Counted from the stretch's first letter, positions 26,201 through 39,650 are shown. The stretch: 64,000 nt of DNA from Vanilla planifolia (GCA_023846275.1 CM043868.1:15843755-15907754), one strand, 5' to 3'. Numbers and translations: made by a program. Notes: generated by a model from the letters alone, not told the origin.

Positions 26201-28878
26201 ATGCTAAAGAATGACAAGTAAATTTTAATCTATCAAAAAGGCTTTAGTGAAAATGTTATACTCATGGAAAAACAAGTCTCAAACTAATTTAGTCTTAGCA
26301 TCAACATTTCCTCCTTCGATTGGGATGTCGATCATAGCCAACATCTTGAAAGGTTTTATGGTACTATCACTTCCTAAGGTTACAAATTAATTTCAGTTCT
26401 CCCCATTAACTGAAGGTCACCCCTCTTTGACCCTTGTCATCTCCTCCCTCTACATCAGGTGGATTATCCTCCAAGTATTGGTGATTAGCATTAGACAATA
26501 CCATCAACTCCTGTTTCACCATCTCCATGAGAAATAGTATGCTTTGTAAGAAAAACAACAATTTTTTTCAAAGATATATGTGATTTATCTTATAATGTCA
26601 TTTATCTACTCAAGTTGTTTTTATTCTCAACATCTCTACCATAATCTCAATTAGATCACAAACAGTTGCAAACTTTGCTCTCTTAAGTCTCTCACACAAG
26701 AATGAATTTATAAACTACGAAAGCACTAGTTCCCCAAATTAAACAAGATTTATGCTCAAATACTAAAAATTATGATTCATCTACTGACTACTCACCAAAA
26801 TGGCACAAAGAGAACGAGTAATAAAAACAAGAAAAACATAATAATATACTAAAAAATACATAATGAAACTTATATTTCTATTAAGCAAAGAAAAACTCAA
26901 ACAATTTACTTACAAAAAGGCATTAGTGAAAATGTTATACTCCTCATGGAAAAACAAATCTCAAACTAATTTAGTCTTTAGCATCAACGTTTCCTCCTTC
27001 GATTGGGATGTCAATCATAGCCAACATCTTGAAAGGTTTTATGGTATTATCACTTCCTAAGGTTAAAAAATTAATTTTAGTTCTCCCCATTAATTGAAGG
27101 TCACCCTCTTTGCCCCTTGTCATCTCCTCCCTCCACATCAGGTGGATTATCCTCCAAGTATTGGTGATTAGCATTAGACAATACCATCAACTCCTGTTTC
27201 ACCATCTCCATGAGAAATAGTATGCTCTGTAAGAAAAGCAATAAATTTTTTCAAAGATATATGTGATTTATCTTATAATGCCATTTATCTACTCAAGTTG
27301 TTTTTATTCTCAATATCTCTATCACAATTTCAATTAGATCACAAACAATCACAAACTATACTATCTTAATTCTCTCACACAAGAACGAATTTATAAACTA
27401 CCAAAGCACTAGTTCCCCAAATAAACAAGATTTATGGTCAAATACTAAAAGTTATGATTCATCTAATGACTACTCACCAAAATGACACAAAGAGAACGAG
27501 TAATAAAACCAAGAAAAACATAATAATATACTAAAAAATACATAATGAAACTCATATTTCTATTAAGAAAAGAAAAACTCAAACAATTTACTTACAAAAT
27601 AGATCGATAATCCTCCAAAAAATCCCTTGGAGGTAAACCCTTTGCCTATTAATGTTCTCATGCTTCCCATATATAAGAACTCGCTCTCTACCAAGGAGAA
27701 ATAGAGTAACTCAAAAACTCACACCAATACTCCAACAAAAAATGACTCCCAAATATAGATTGATCAATTGACAAACTAATCATTCAATCCCCTAAACAAA
27801 GATTTTGGTTCTTTCATATTTATTCACAATTGCTCCAATCACACAATCCCTCACAATCTCCACCTAAGTCAATTTATAGTCAAAGAACCAAGCATTAACA
27901 AAGTGGAAAAAAATGTTATGATTCAAATCCACAACATTCAAATTCAACTTCAAATTTCAAATTACATTTATCAAGAATGCTTCAACAAAAAATAATAATC
28001 TCGCATAGCTTCCACCACTAATCTCCAAATCCAGCAAAATCCACAATGCATGCCTTGAACTAGTTTAGTTTTGGATATGCATTCGTCCCCACTATCCTCA
28101 CAAACCTCATTAAGTGCCTCTCATCTTTATTGAGCATTTTCAAGAATCGAATCCCCTTGATGTGCCTTATTTTCCTCTCAGACGTCCATCAAGCACTCAA
28201 GATTTCCCCAAATAAATATATCTGCATTTCTTCTTCACTAATTCCAAAAGATCCGCACTCAAGCGTCCAGTCATACATAACCGGAACTCAGTAGGCATCA
28301 CCTCACCAAATAAGTAACCTTAGAACACACCCAGCTATTCAAGTCGACCAATGAAGCTCTTGTCTAACATTGCAGCAGATCTTTCTAACATGGCGCACAA
28401 AAGGAATAGAAAATAAGAACATCTGACTGACACACGGTATTTCACTGACCTTTACTTGTAAATAAACAGTCTGAACCCAAATCGCAGTTAAAACGCACTA
28501 CAAACAAATGCAATTCGAACATATAAAATGTTTCAAGGAGACGATCCACGCAAGTGTTATTCAGAATTAACACCTCCAAACACTCAAAGAACATCTAAAT
28601 GGAAAGTTCAGCAACCATATATTGGTAAAAACACAAAAGAAGACCCGCAAACTACTCCATTCCACATCATTAAATTATAATGAGAATACTTACCCGATTC
28701 TGATCTACAACATCGACAATAACAACCAGCCTTCCGTATTCTTTGCCATAATTCATGAGGGCTACCCTTCCGATTTCCACGTACCTCTGGAACGGCTGTA
28801 TATAAAATACAACACGGTAATTAGCAACAAATCAAGGAAGAAACGAAGCAAGAAAGTACTCCGGTGGATCACTACCAT
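23274..28878 (-). CDS. RPL14: 60S ribosomal protein L14 (eL14), cytosolic, 134 aa
   Basis: Coding exons in order of transcription: 28876-28878 (ATG only), 28694-28795, 23666-23795, 23475-23587, 23274-23330. Total is 405 nt, in frame, giving 134 aa, the same length I recall for the Arabidopsis protein. The product starts [14 protein letters not shown], continues through [19 protein letters not shown] and [13 protein letters not shown], and has the family core [17 protein letters not shown] and the basic tail RRELSKLKK. eL14 is a structural protein of the large ribosomal subunit, made in the cytosol and assembled in the nucleolus. Some residues differ from versions I know ([21 protein letters not shown]), but all core motifs are intact and there is no frameshift, so the gene looks functional. 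Intron 2 (23796-28693, 4898 bp) is unusually long and full of repeats. Confidence 0.95.
24540..25200. repeat. Stretch densely scattered with CTCAAGA-type words
   Basis: Variants of CTCAAGA or its complement TCTTGAG recur every 20-60 bases in both orientations (for example near 24677, 24859, 25085, 25110, 25137, 25155 and 25181). Spacing is irregular, so it is not a clean tandem array. It may be a heavily decayed minisatellite or part of a retroelement; the class cannot be stated. Confidence 0.4.
26236..27599. repeat. Tandem duplication, two units of ~675 bp, inside the RPL14 intron
   Basis: Unit 1 runs about 26236-26914 and unit 2 about 26915-27599, in the same orientation. Matching landmarks are offset by 672-679 bases; for example a word starting CATAATGAAA occurs at 26869 and 27541. 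Identity looks high (well over 90 percent by eye) with small indels. Read on the minus strand, both units contain a stretch beginning near GRTEIN that weakly recalls the start of a gypsy gag domain; that assignment is tentative. Confidence 0.85.
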
Positions 28879-28990
28879 GGTTGACGCTAATCGCGAGGAG
28901 AACCAGGGGAGAATGAAGCACTGCAGCTAGGGTTAGAGACCTCACTGTGGCGGCGAAGTTTCAACGATGAACAATTGCCCTTTTATAATT
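28879..28990 (-). promoter_or_regulatory. 5' leader / core promoter of RPL14 with a telo-box-like motif
   Basis: Immediately upstream of the RPL14 ATG on the minus strand, the sequence turns GC-rich. At 28927-28936 it holds CTAACCCTAG (read on the minus strand), close to the plant telo-box AAACCCTA that is frequent just upstream of ribosomal protein genes. The position, about 50 bases from the ATG, fits that use. The transcription start itself was not located. Confidence 0.5.
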
Positions 28991-29938
28991 TATCGGCGTT
29001 TAACTTCGCATTATTGGCCGTCAGATCATTTGATTTGCTGCAATTTTATCCTTCCGATCACTTCAAGAGGACTGAAGGAAGAAAACTAACTGTGCATCAA
29101 TAATCCTTTCAATCTCGAAATGCTTACTGAATGATTAACTGAAATGAAATAAACAATTTTTGAAAATTACTATAATAAATCATAGTTAAAAAATATATAA
29201 TTAGTATTTTTAAGTTACTATTAAAAATATTTTATAATGTAAAAATTACAAAATTAAAAAAAATTAAATATATTTAAATTAAATATTATATTCATATTTG
29301 AATTCTTTCTTAGATATCAAGATAATTTTATATTGTACAACTTACACACTATCAAATATGTTAATTAGCTATAAATAATAGGACATAATTAGACATTAGA
29401 TAATGATAGCGAAATAAGATGACATAATTGTTATAATGTGTTGCAAGGATATGCTTTACAACATATGATCTAATTCACATAAAACATGACAAAATAGAAA
29501 ATTATAATATTAGTTTATATAAATTAATAACTTATAAGTAGTAATTATAAATTAGAGATGCACCAAATTTATAACTATTAAAATTATTATTCAATTTGAG
29601 TATCATGACAGGAATCTTAGATTACATCCACTTCTATCAGTTGATAAGATCTAATCATCTAAATCATCATTTAAATTAAAGTCTATTACTTCTCAAAATA
29701 ATAAAAAATAATTGATTATTTTTCTAACTATTACAATAAAACAAAAATAATGAATAAAATAAGAGGTGTTAATTAAAACAAGATTTATATATGAATTTAA
29801 AAAGAGTTGGATTATATGGGATGAAAAAAAGAATTCTTTGATAAACAATATTTATATTTCTTCAAAAGCTTTTCAATTATTGGATGAGTCTATTGATATT
29901 ATATACCTAAGAAGCAACCAAATATGTTATACTCTACA
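28991..29938. other. Upstream intergenic DNA of RPL14
   Basis: GC content falls sharply from about 29.1 kb onward into A/T-rich sequence. I see no gene or clear repeat before copy B of the LTR-like element begins at 29939. Confidence 0.5.
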
Positions 29939-32912
29939 TGATATCTCATTTTAATATTAGTCATAATAATTTTATGATTAGAATAATTATAATTTAAATA
30001 TAATTAGAGGACACTAACTAATTAAGTAAAGAATGATGGCAAGATCTATTTTAATTTGTGTTCAATCATCTAATTTTTTAAATTTTGCCTAAAGCTCTAA
30101 TATGCTTCAAAAGTCAAAAGGACTAAATTTTCTTTAAAACTATTAGTGTTTCTTTTATACAAGTAAATAATCAATAATAATAATCACAATATATATATAA
30201 TATTTACAATAATAATAAATCTATAAATATAATATTAACATAATCAAGTCCATAATACATCCACATAATCGAAAATTCTATCTTCAAAAGATATCACAAT
30301 TATCAATATCTTTAAATATAACAAAATCTATAATTTATCACTAGTTTATAAATTTTTAGCTAAAATTAGTAAATTTAGCAGTACTTATTAAAGATACATA
30401 TATAAATATATATATCGATACACCACCTCAAAAATAATTATTGACATGTCTTTTAAAATACATAAATAAAAATATCACAACCTCTTAAAAATAGGTTATT
30501 AAACTTAAGTGTAGCTAAATTTTTAATGTCTTTATGTTTTAGGATTTTGACTTATAATATAAATACATAGTGAGTTTAAAAATAAGTAGGTAAATTTGTA
30601 TTTAAATAATAAGATATGATAATAAGATAATTTATAAAAAAACCAATAAATAATATTAAATAATAACTTATGATCAGCTAGAAATGTATATAAAATAAAC
30701 TAATAGAAAGATGATATCGAGATATTAAAAGATATGTAATCATGTAATAGTATAGGTTGAAAGTATGAAAGTATATAAAATAATCACTACATGAAAAGAT
30801 GTAAAAATACAGTTTCTAATAATGTCAATATATACACATCTTTTTATCCACATACTTTATTTTATCAATCTGAAATCCTATCTCTCTATATGTTTTAAAT
30901 TACTTTGATTATTATATTTTCTCGATTTTTTTCATCCTAATATTGTTTATCATCTATTTTATAGTATTTATATTTATCATCAAGGCTTAAGTATTTATCG
31001 AATAATCATTATTTCAATGTCATAGGATACCATCTCATCTATATCATATCTGCTTAAAGCACACAATATGTGAATCTTATATCATATTATCTAATATCAC
31101 ATCATTGCATATAGACTCCTATCTATAAGTATATCATAATATGTCAACATCATGATAGATCTCATCTCTAGTTAGTTGATCATATAACAAATAGTATATC
31201 ATATATCATATATGCATCATAATGAATCTCACCTATAGTTACTATATCATAGTAAAAGAAACTTATCACATATCATATAAGATTTGATGTTAGTGATATC
31301 ACATCATAACACATCATTTTATCTCGATAGTTAGAGTTGTTGTTATTAGATAAATATCATTATTCGTATCTTAACTCATTATAGTTATAATATATCCACG
31401 ATGCATTAATATTATCACTGATAAAATAATTACAATAAAACTCATATAGCTTAAATTGTATAGGTACTCACATAATATCATGTCACAATATTTATTTTTT
31501 ATTTTATTTTTGTTAGATCTCATATATAATATAATTTTTATCCTATTTACTTTCTATATTCTACATCACTAGCATCACTAAATCAATCAATTATTTCATA
31601 TAGTATGTAACAATAATATAGAATATGATTAAAAAAAGAACTATGACATAATATTAAATACTCAATAATCATAAAAAATGTCGTACTTATATAACAATTA
31701 TTTAAAATTTATCTAATTAATATATTTGAAAAATTCTTGTATTAACTTTTCTTTTTATTTAACTTTTTATAAATGAATAATAAGAAATCTAATTAAAAAA
31801 CTATTATTACTTAATTCTAATTCAAATAATAAATCTATGAATTCATAATTTAATTGAATTATAAATTACAAAATTTAAAAATTATTAACGTTTGGACAAT
31901 ATTATCAAGTTAAATACTATGATATATATTTTTGTTTTAATGTCATCACACAAATCCAACTTTTTTTATTATGGCTTCACTTGATTTAAATTAATATTAT
32001 TGAAAAAAGAATTCAATATCACCTACTTAAGATTAATTTTTGATTCAATCATACCATTCCACTAATAGTCTTGTGTTGTTTTGTGAAAAAACCCTAAAAC
32101 TTCCTCTTTTATAATAAGATTTTTTTAATATTTCTTAACAACCTTTAAGTATCATCTTGTTTGTCCACATCTGCATTGATGGTAAGAAAATATATAATAA
32201 CTCACAAATCCTCCTTTTCTTATATCAGAAATGGAAAGCACAACACTCGATTATTAGTGTTAAAGCTTGAATTTTTAAAAATAACTATTTTCTCATCTCA
32301 AATTTGATGTAAAATATTAAAAATCAATTCTTTTAAACTCTTAAAATGATAAGATGGAGTTAGGTTGGAAATCAAAGTCCATCATAGCAATTCTCTTTTC
32401 TAACCCCTACTTGTGATTGTGATCTTTCAATTGAATCGAAAAGGAAGGGAACAAAAATAGCAACTCACGATTCTCCAATCTTGGCCATAAAACTCTGTAA
32501 GGCCGAATGACGATGAGACGACAATGCTCAAAAATAGGCAAAAGGAAAAAAACCATAATTCAAGTCAATAAAATAAGGAAAGGAAACCAGAGTTTTTTTT
32601 TCTCTTTTTTATTATTTTTATTTATTATTTAATTAATAATTTACATATTATTAATAATTTGTTTTTATAAATTTATACTAAATCCAAATGAACTCTTTTT
32701 GCAATGTAACAAACTTCGATAGATTTTCCTTAGCGAGCTCAACTCAATAATATTCATTCTTTAAATATAATATATTTGATAAATACAAGTTGTATGAGAG
32801 AATATATAAAATTAATATTTTAATCAATTTTATCAAAAATCAAAATCTCAATTCCCTTTATAAGTCACTTAGAATTATTTAAAATTCATATTAAAAAAAT
32901 CAAGTCGTTACA
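29939..32912 (+). repeat. LTR-like dispersed repeat, copy B (~3.0 kb)
   Basis: It starts TGATATCTCATTTTA and ends TCGTTACA, and is collinear with copy A at 7157-10047. By eye the two differ at a quarter or more of positions. It ends about 50 bases before a decayed gypsy reverse transcriptase segment with no gag between them, so it is probably not that element's own 5' LTR in original order. No target-site duplication was seen. Confidence 0.6.
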
Positions 32913-32959
32913 AAATGAACCAATGAGAGAAATCTAATATGTCATTGACTCTCTTTGAT

Positions 32960-34420
32960 TCACAATTGCCAAATTTGTCACACTACGAAATCAATTCCAC
33001 TAAGCATATAAAAGCTTAAAAGACAAGTTGAAGAACTTTTAAGGAAAGGAATTCTATGAGAAATCTTTAGCCCGTGTGTTGTACTTGTACTATTAATGCT
33101 TAAGAAAAATTAAAGTTGGAATGTGTATATTGACAACAAAGCCATTAGTAAAATTGTAATTAAATATATATTTCTCATTCCATTACTTACTGATATGTTG
33201 AATTTGATTTTATTTACAAACCTAGCTTTCAAAGATATATCTTAACATCAATATCATCAAATTAGAATAAGACTTAGAGATGAATAAAAATATATTTTAA
33301 AACTTTCAATGGATTATATGAATAGCTAGTGATACATTTTATGAGATTAATCTATAAAGTTTTGAAAACTTTCATTGGATAAGTTTATTGAGATTTATAT
33401 TAATAAAATTTGAGTGTATAATTATGATAAATTCTCTTCCATAAGATATCTTAAAGAATCATATCATATACTAAAGGTAAAAATATATCAATTAATTTGA
33501 AGAAATGTCTAATCTTATAAAGTAAAATTTTTAAGATTTATTATAATTGTTGAAGGTCTACAACTTTTCTTAAAAAGATTAAAGAAAAAATAAATTATGA
33601 AATTCTATAAAGATTTACTAAAATCCAAAATTTTCATAAATTAGCTTTTTTTTATAAGAGATTTATTAAAAAGTATGATACAATAATGGCTCTCAAGATT
33701 GAGTTATTGAAGAAAGATAAATTTCAATAGACTATTAGAGTAGATAAAACTTGTATATAAATTATGGTCTTAATGATTATATCACCAATTTTGAAATTAT
33801 CAGATTTTTTTTAAAAGCCTTTGGAGTTGCTTGTGATGTAGAATATGAGGAATTTTGGGCTAAGATGAACAATTAATAGCTTGTTTTAATGAAAAGTTCA
33901 ATGATATTAAACATAGATATTACAACTCATGATAAATAATTCATGCTTAATATAAGCTTTAAGGCATTATAGATATTATTTATTTCATAAATAATTCATT
34001 TTGGCTACTAATCATCATACCTAAAAATATACCAATACTTAGAAGAAATTAAATCATAAGCTTGCCAAATGGGTATAAGTTTTAAAAGAATATTCTTTAG
34101 TTATAAAATATAACTTTGAAAATAAAAAAAACTATTAGATGCATTGTTTCATATAACATTAGATATATTTATACTTATATTCAACGTTCTAGGTTTTGAT
34201 CATATAAAAGATGAATATTTGACTTGTGATGACTTATATTTTTTTATTTAAATATTATTTTTAATATGAATGTTAGATATTAATATTTTTTTAAAAAATT
34301 TTATATTAACATAAAATACTATTGTTTTGGTTCATGTTAAAAACCGTTCTTAAGAAAAATACTCCAAAATTTTTCGAGAGGCATATTTTTGCAAAGAATT
34401 TATCATTATATGTTTCACAA
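32960..34420 (+). pseudogene. Decayed Ty3/gypsy reverse transcriptase - RNase H
   Basis: With frameshifts and stops removed only in reading, the plus strand gives the gypsy pol order. RQVEELLRKGI and SPCVV come near 33020-33090, then VYIDNKAISKIVIKY and a YHQIRIR motif near 33130-33270. MALKIELLKKDKFQ follows near 33690. RNase H begins FGVACDVEY near 33820, then IACFNEKFND and an LAKWV-like word near 34050, and VLGFDHIKDEYLT near 34190. The many stops show it is inactive. The word set resembles chromovirus-type gypsy elements. Confidence 0.75.
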
Positions 34421-36780
34421 GAATTGTTCACAAATAAAAATGGTGTGATCGCTTATTACATAAAGAAAAACAAATATATATATGTATGTATGTATGTATA
34501 TATATATATATATTATAGAAAATTTAAATAATAAAAGAGAAAATAAAGTCAAAGTAAAATAAGAAGAATGTTAGATAATTTTATACAATTTATTATGATA
34601 TGATAAAATGATAAAGAATGTAAAAGAATAAGAATAAAAGATAATTGATATGATATGATGGTTGTGACTTAATAGCACATTAATTATTTTATATTATATG
34701 ACTATATGAGCCTTATTATGTGTGATGACATAATTTCTTTATTTTCTCACTACGTACTCCATTTTTCTAGTTTAAATAATTCTATTATCTTAAAACTCCT
34801 TTTTTTTTTCTAAATTTTAGATTTTAAATGGAGAAAATAGAACTTAATTTTTTTCTATGTTTCATTTTATAAAATAAATATTTTACACATAACAATAAAT
34901 CATCTAAATAGTTTATATTAATGACTATAAAATTTAAATAGCTACAAAACATAATCACAACTTATGTCCACAATCATAGTTTGTCAACATTGATTTTCAT
35001 TATAACATTTAAAATTTGGCAATATTACAATCCATAATTTCTCAATACAAATTATATAACCTTTTATCTCAAAACTTCAACACCTTCAAGCTTATTCAAT
35101 AGATGTGTTCATTATTATCTATCTTGACGCTATGTTTTCGATATACCTGAGATGCTAATACAAAAATAGGCTAAATCGATCATCATAAGCTAAGCATAAG
35201 AAATATAATAATAAATATATGCATGTAACATGATTTAAACTATTGTAAATAGGGTTATCATATACTAATACGATAAATAACAAATGAAGTAATAATTAGT
35301 GTATATCTTAGATAAAATCTCATGTTGAAATAAATATCTTATATACAAATAAATAACATACATATGTAATTTAGAATCATTTTAATTAATTAATTTAGTA
35401 TGATCTTATTTAATAATACATGTTTTTACTTAATTAAATAAATCTTATGATGATCTTGTTGTTACACTCACTTTTTCTTAAAGTAAATCATTATTATTCT
35501 CATTTTAGTTTACTTAATTTCAATGAAAACTTTATTGTTATTCATTATCTCAAGTTTTTATACATACCTATGTTCTTTTCCTTTCAATATTTCATTTGAA
35601 TAAATCCTTGGTGACAAAACTAAAAAATAAAGCACACTAGCAATTGGCCTCAACCTTGATAGCAAATCTTAGTCATATGTTTCATTGGTCATTGGCCACT
35701 TCTATTGTGACAAATCAACTTCATAGCCCACTCGCCACTAGCCAAAAAAGCTAATCTATTTTAGTTCAATTAGGTCCAATATATAGTAATTATTTTGAAA
35801 TTTGTTGAATGTAATAATATAATTTTCTTAGCTCATGCATACCATGAATCTATGTTATACTAAATAAGTTATAGAATCAAATTTAATGAATATGATATTA
35901 CTTTAATAACAACTTCATTTAGCATCATAAATAATAATATACAACTCATATTAATAAAGATATTCTATATATATGAGATATTTATAGGCTTGTGATAATA
36001 AACCTCTTACTTTACATAGCTTTACGAGCTTCTCATTACAACAATCATTCCAATCATTGAATAGGATTTATTTTTTTACTTGTCTTAACATCTATCATAC
36101 TATAATACATCACTGATACACATAATATTCATGTTAAATTTGCCTACCTAAAACTTTTCTTGTTTTTCATGCTTGACCTACTGCTAGCCAAACTTATTGC
36201 TTCTTAATGTTTGCTAATCAAGTGATCACATATCTTAGTTCAATATAAAAATTATGCAATTATAATTTATTAAGATTGTTTATTTCTTTCTTGCATAAAT
36301 CGCCTCTATTTACTTTTTGTTCTTTCATTTTCTTTCTTCTCTCTCTTTGATTTGTCCCTTTTTCAAAACCCTAGTTTCGCAAATCTCTAACAATCCCTTT
36401 AAATATTTATAATAATCAAATAAAAGTTTAATTAAAGCTACATTCATTTGATGTTTTCCATAAATTGGAAAGATTTGTACTTAAATCGTGATGAATAAAA
36501 GAAATCTCCCTTTTTTTTACTTCTCAAACTTATTGGTACTTCTTGAAAGTAGAGCTTGCATCCTCCTCAATTTCATGAGGTTTCAATAATGAGTGAAGCC
36601 TTTGTCATTAGTAAACTAAACTTCAACAAAATCTCCAATCGATCACATAAAATACCTAGGGCACATGAGCATTGGGCACTGTTGGGAAGGATGAATGAAT
36701 TTTGTTTTCAAAAAGATCATATATATATAATATTAGCATTTATACTTATTAACTTTGATAATTCAAAAAAAAAATTCTAA
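34421..36780. other. AT-rich DNA between two gypsy fragments
   Basis: It contains a TATG/TA microsatellite (about 34480-34510). A stretch near 36640-36860 loosely resembles the 3' part of the LTR-like copies A and B (an ATAAACTCTGATCATGATG-like word). No gene was recognised. Confidence 0.4.
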
Positions 36781-36899
36781 ATAAACTCTGATCATGATGA
36801 AACAAATACTATAATACTACTCTTAATGAGCTCTATTTAATTTATATTCATTTTTATATTTTGAAGGTTTTTATCTTCTTAGATTTTGACATATTATAC

Positions 36900-37520
36900 A
36901 AGATAATTTAAATTATACTTAGTTTTTAAATTTTGAAAATGTTATATTATGATTATTATATTAGTAATAATATTGATATATCATATAAACATTTTTAATG
37001 AAATAATTTATTATGAGAATTTAGATATTTTTTTTAATTACATTATTCTTAGTAGATATATTCTATTGTCATTATGAGCTAAGATTTGTGAAAATGATAT
37101 GATAATGTGATATGATATAGTACTATTAACATTAGATCTCATATTATTTATGATTATGAGATAAGAGTTGTATGATATATATTTAATTTGGATATGATAT
37201 GAAATGAAAGCTACTATGATACAGATATTATATAAAGTATGCAACATTATGATGCACAAATTATATGACATATGATCCTCTATGATGTAGAGATAATATG
37301 AAATGATATTCATTAGTTATATTTTGATGCAAAGATGATATGAGATGAGATCTTGATGTTGTATGCTAACTATGAAGATGATATAAGATGAGATTTGTAT
37401 GCTATATGATTCATTTGCAAATAATACAATATAATTGTAGGCTATAATTTATACCATATGATTTGATATCAAATGATTATATGAGATGAGATATGATCAT
37501 ATAATACTAAAATAATGGTT
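36900..37520 (-). repeat. Inverted partial copy of the LTR-like repeat
   Basis: Read on the minus strand, this matches the middle of copies A and B, including the segment with GGCCTAGATATT near 37530 and the TATCATAT / CATCTCAT unit region. The plus strand shows the complementary pattern of ATGAGATGAGAT and GATATGAT words repeating every 60-80 bases. Boundaries are not resolved. Confidence 0.5.
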
Positions 37521-38469
37521 AAATTCGAGAAATATCTAGGCCTTATATATAAGGACCATGTTAAGAAAATAAAAAATAAATATAATCATTTGAGAGTTGG
37601 AATATATTACTTTGAAATAAAAAAGAGTATCATAAATATAAAGTGTTATAATAAGGAATATGTTTAAAGATAAGAAAAAAAGATTATTATTATTACACAT
37701 TGGCATAAATGAAAGTAGCATGTATATGTATTAGTAAAATATTATGAAATTTATAATATTGTGGAGATATAATTAGTTATGAATATTCTTTAGATGTCAT
37801 ACCTTTGTTACAATGTTTTAAATTCATGTTATGTTTCTCTTATTGTGTTTACATTATTTAACTTGATTTAGGTATCAATTTATTTGTTGAGTTTGTTGCA
37901 CTTATTTTATTACTTACATTGCAAGGCATAACATAGTTATTTGTTAAGCAATGGAACTAGTCTTGCACAATTTAAGTCTTTAAGAGTGGGTAGAATTATA
38001 ATTTGGATTGTAGATATATGTAGTATTATCTCCAATGTTTTATATGTATAGTATTTATAAAATTTCATTATACTTTATATTCTTTTTTATAATAGATATG
38101 TGATGTTATTTTTTATTGTGTAGTTTGATATTTTGAGACTTCATTAAAGACAAATGTGATATTTATTTGTTGCAGGAATTATCATGAAACCTTGTTATAT
38201 GCATAACAAAAAATGGACAATTTTAAGAGATAATGTTTTCATTTGATTCATAGAGTTTAGAACTTTCTTTGTTAGAATTTAAAGAATAAATAATATAGAA
38301 ATAAATAAGAGTTGTTTTAATTATCATTCTATTTTGGTTAAATCCTTAGTATCCATTGGTGTATTTAAATTCTATTTTTTTATATTAAAGCTATTAAGGA
38401 TGACATTAGAATGCGATATAACACAAGTCGTTACATGGATTTTACTAATTTTCATGCACTTATGAAGGG

Positions 38470-39650
38470 TTATGTGATAAATCTATAATTTTTCTAAACC
38501 TTTTCCATTTAATAGATTGTTATTTGTTTAATCGAAAGCCACTATATTTTCAAAGAATTCACTACATGATTTCTTAATTATTGAGCTACACTTAGGAGGA
38601 ATAACATGATAAGACTATTAATTTAGGAAGATCAAGCTTTAATAGTTATTAATAAAAGTAGATTTACATAGGATTACGTCCTAATATAGAATCTATAATT
38701 TAGCTAGGCTACTAAACAACAATGCTATAAATATGTCTTTTCCTTTTCTTTATAGATCTTAGGAGAACTTATTCATGGATTTTGTTTTAGGATTATCTTA
38801 TACTACATAATACATTGTTAGTATATTTGTGATAGTTTATAGCTTCTCTAAAATAATACATTTTATTCTTTGCCATAAAACTAATGATGCATCTCATTCA
38901 CCAAGCTTTTTTGTAAAGAAATTATTAAACTTCATAGATTGTCAAACAATATTGTGTATAAGAACACTTTCAAAATACTTTATGAAAAGCTTTTAAAACA
39001 AAATTAAAATTTCATCTGCATCCAATCATAAATTGATGGTTAAAATGAGATAGTAAATAAGACATTAAAAGATTTATTAAGAGAATTAGTTGATAAAAAT
39101 ATTAAGAACTGGCTCATGATAAAATTTGTTTATAATAGTATTATCTTTAAGACTACAAAATTTTTTTTTTTTGAAATAGTTTATAATCAAAATCCCAAAC
39201 GACTTATACATTTAGTGGATATTTCTACTCATTTTTATTATAATTATGCACTTTCATTTGCAAAAATAAAATAAAATAAAATTTACATTAAAAAAGTAAA
39301 GTAGGTGATCGAAGATGGTAACTTAAAATATGTAGATACTTTTAATCGACATAGAACTTTGAAGGAATTTAATGACAAAGGCATTGTATTAACGCATATT
39401 TGCTCTAATAGATATGACATCTCAAAATTCAAACAAATTATACTCACTGGTTAATAGTCATTTAAAAAATTTTAAAAAGCTAAATCCTAAGACTAAGATT
39501 ATAGAGTTGTCGCTTAACATTTTTATTATTAATGAATTTAATGTTGAAAATTTAATATTATATTGTAGTGAATTATATGATAAAAGTTTATAGATTAACT
39601 CTTCTATAAGTGGTTCAAATAATGAAAAATCTCTTCTATCTTTTGGTGTT
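38470..39650 (+). pseudogene. Decayed Ty3/gypsy HHCC-integrase region, chromovirus-type
   Basis: The plus strand reads, with interruptions, SLHDFLIIELHLGGI near 38555 (family pattern: SLRDFLIRELHGGG), DFVLGLSYTT near 38778, VYSFSKIIHFILCHKTNDA near 38835-38895 (integrase core start), and FKKLNPKTKIIELS with NEFNVENLILY near 39470-39560 (the end of the integrase region in chromoviruses). Several stops and frameshifts lie inside. It has the same orientation and family style as the RT relic at 32.96-34.42 kb and may be the other half of one element. Confidence 0.75.

Larger units (their letters stand above)
23796..28693 (-). other. Repeat-filled 4.9-kb intron 2 of RPL14
   Basis: It separates the exon ending VVDQNR from the exon starting ALVDAPDM. 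The junctions are GT-AG and in phase 0, and the joined protein matches the family without a gap, so the span is a real intron. Its content differs in style from the neighbouring genes: a part rich in CTCAAGA-like words (about 24540-25200), then a tandem duplication (26236-27599), then more AT-rich DNA that looks like degraded retroelement. No intact gene lies inside it. Confidence 0.8.

Noticed and set aside
7157..32912. Copies A and B as the two LTRs of one giant element
   Set aside because: Two intact, unrelated host genes lie between them, the copies are strongly diverged, and no shared target-site duplication is seen.
36556..36780. 74-codon plus-strand frame
   Set aside because: It starts within DNA resembling the LTR-like repeat, ends in a homopolymer, and has no recognised domain.
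37038..37313. 91-codon Tyr/Ile-rich minus-strand frame
   Set aside because: It arises from the TATCATAT-type repeat units of the inverted LTR-like fragment.
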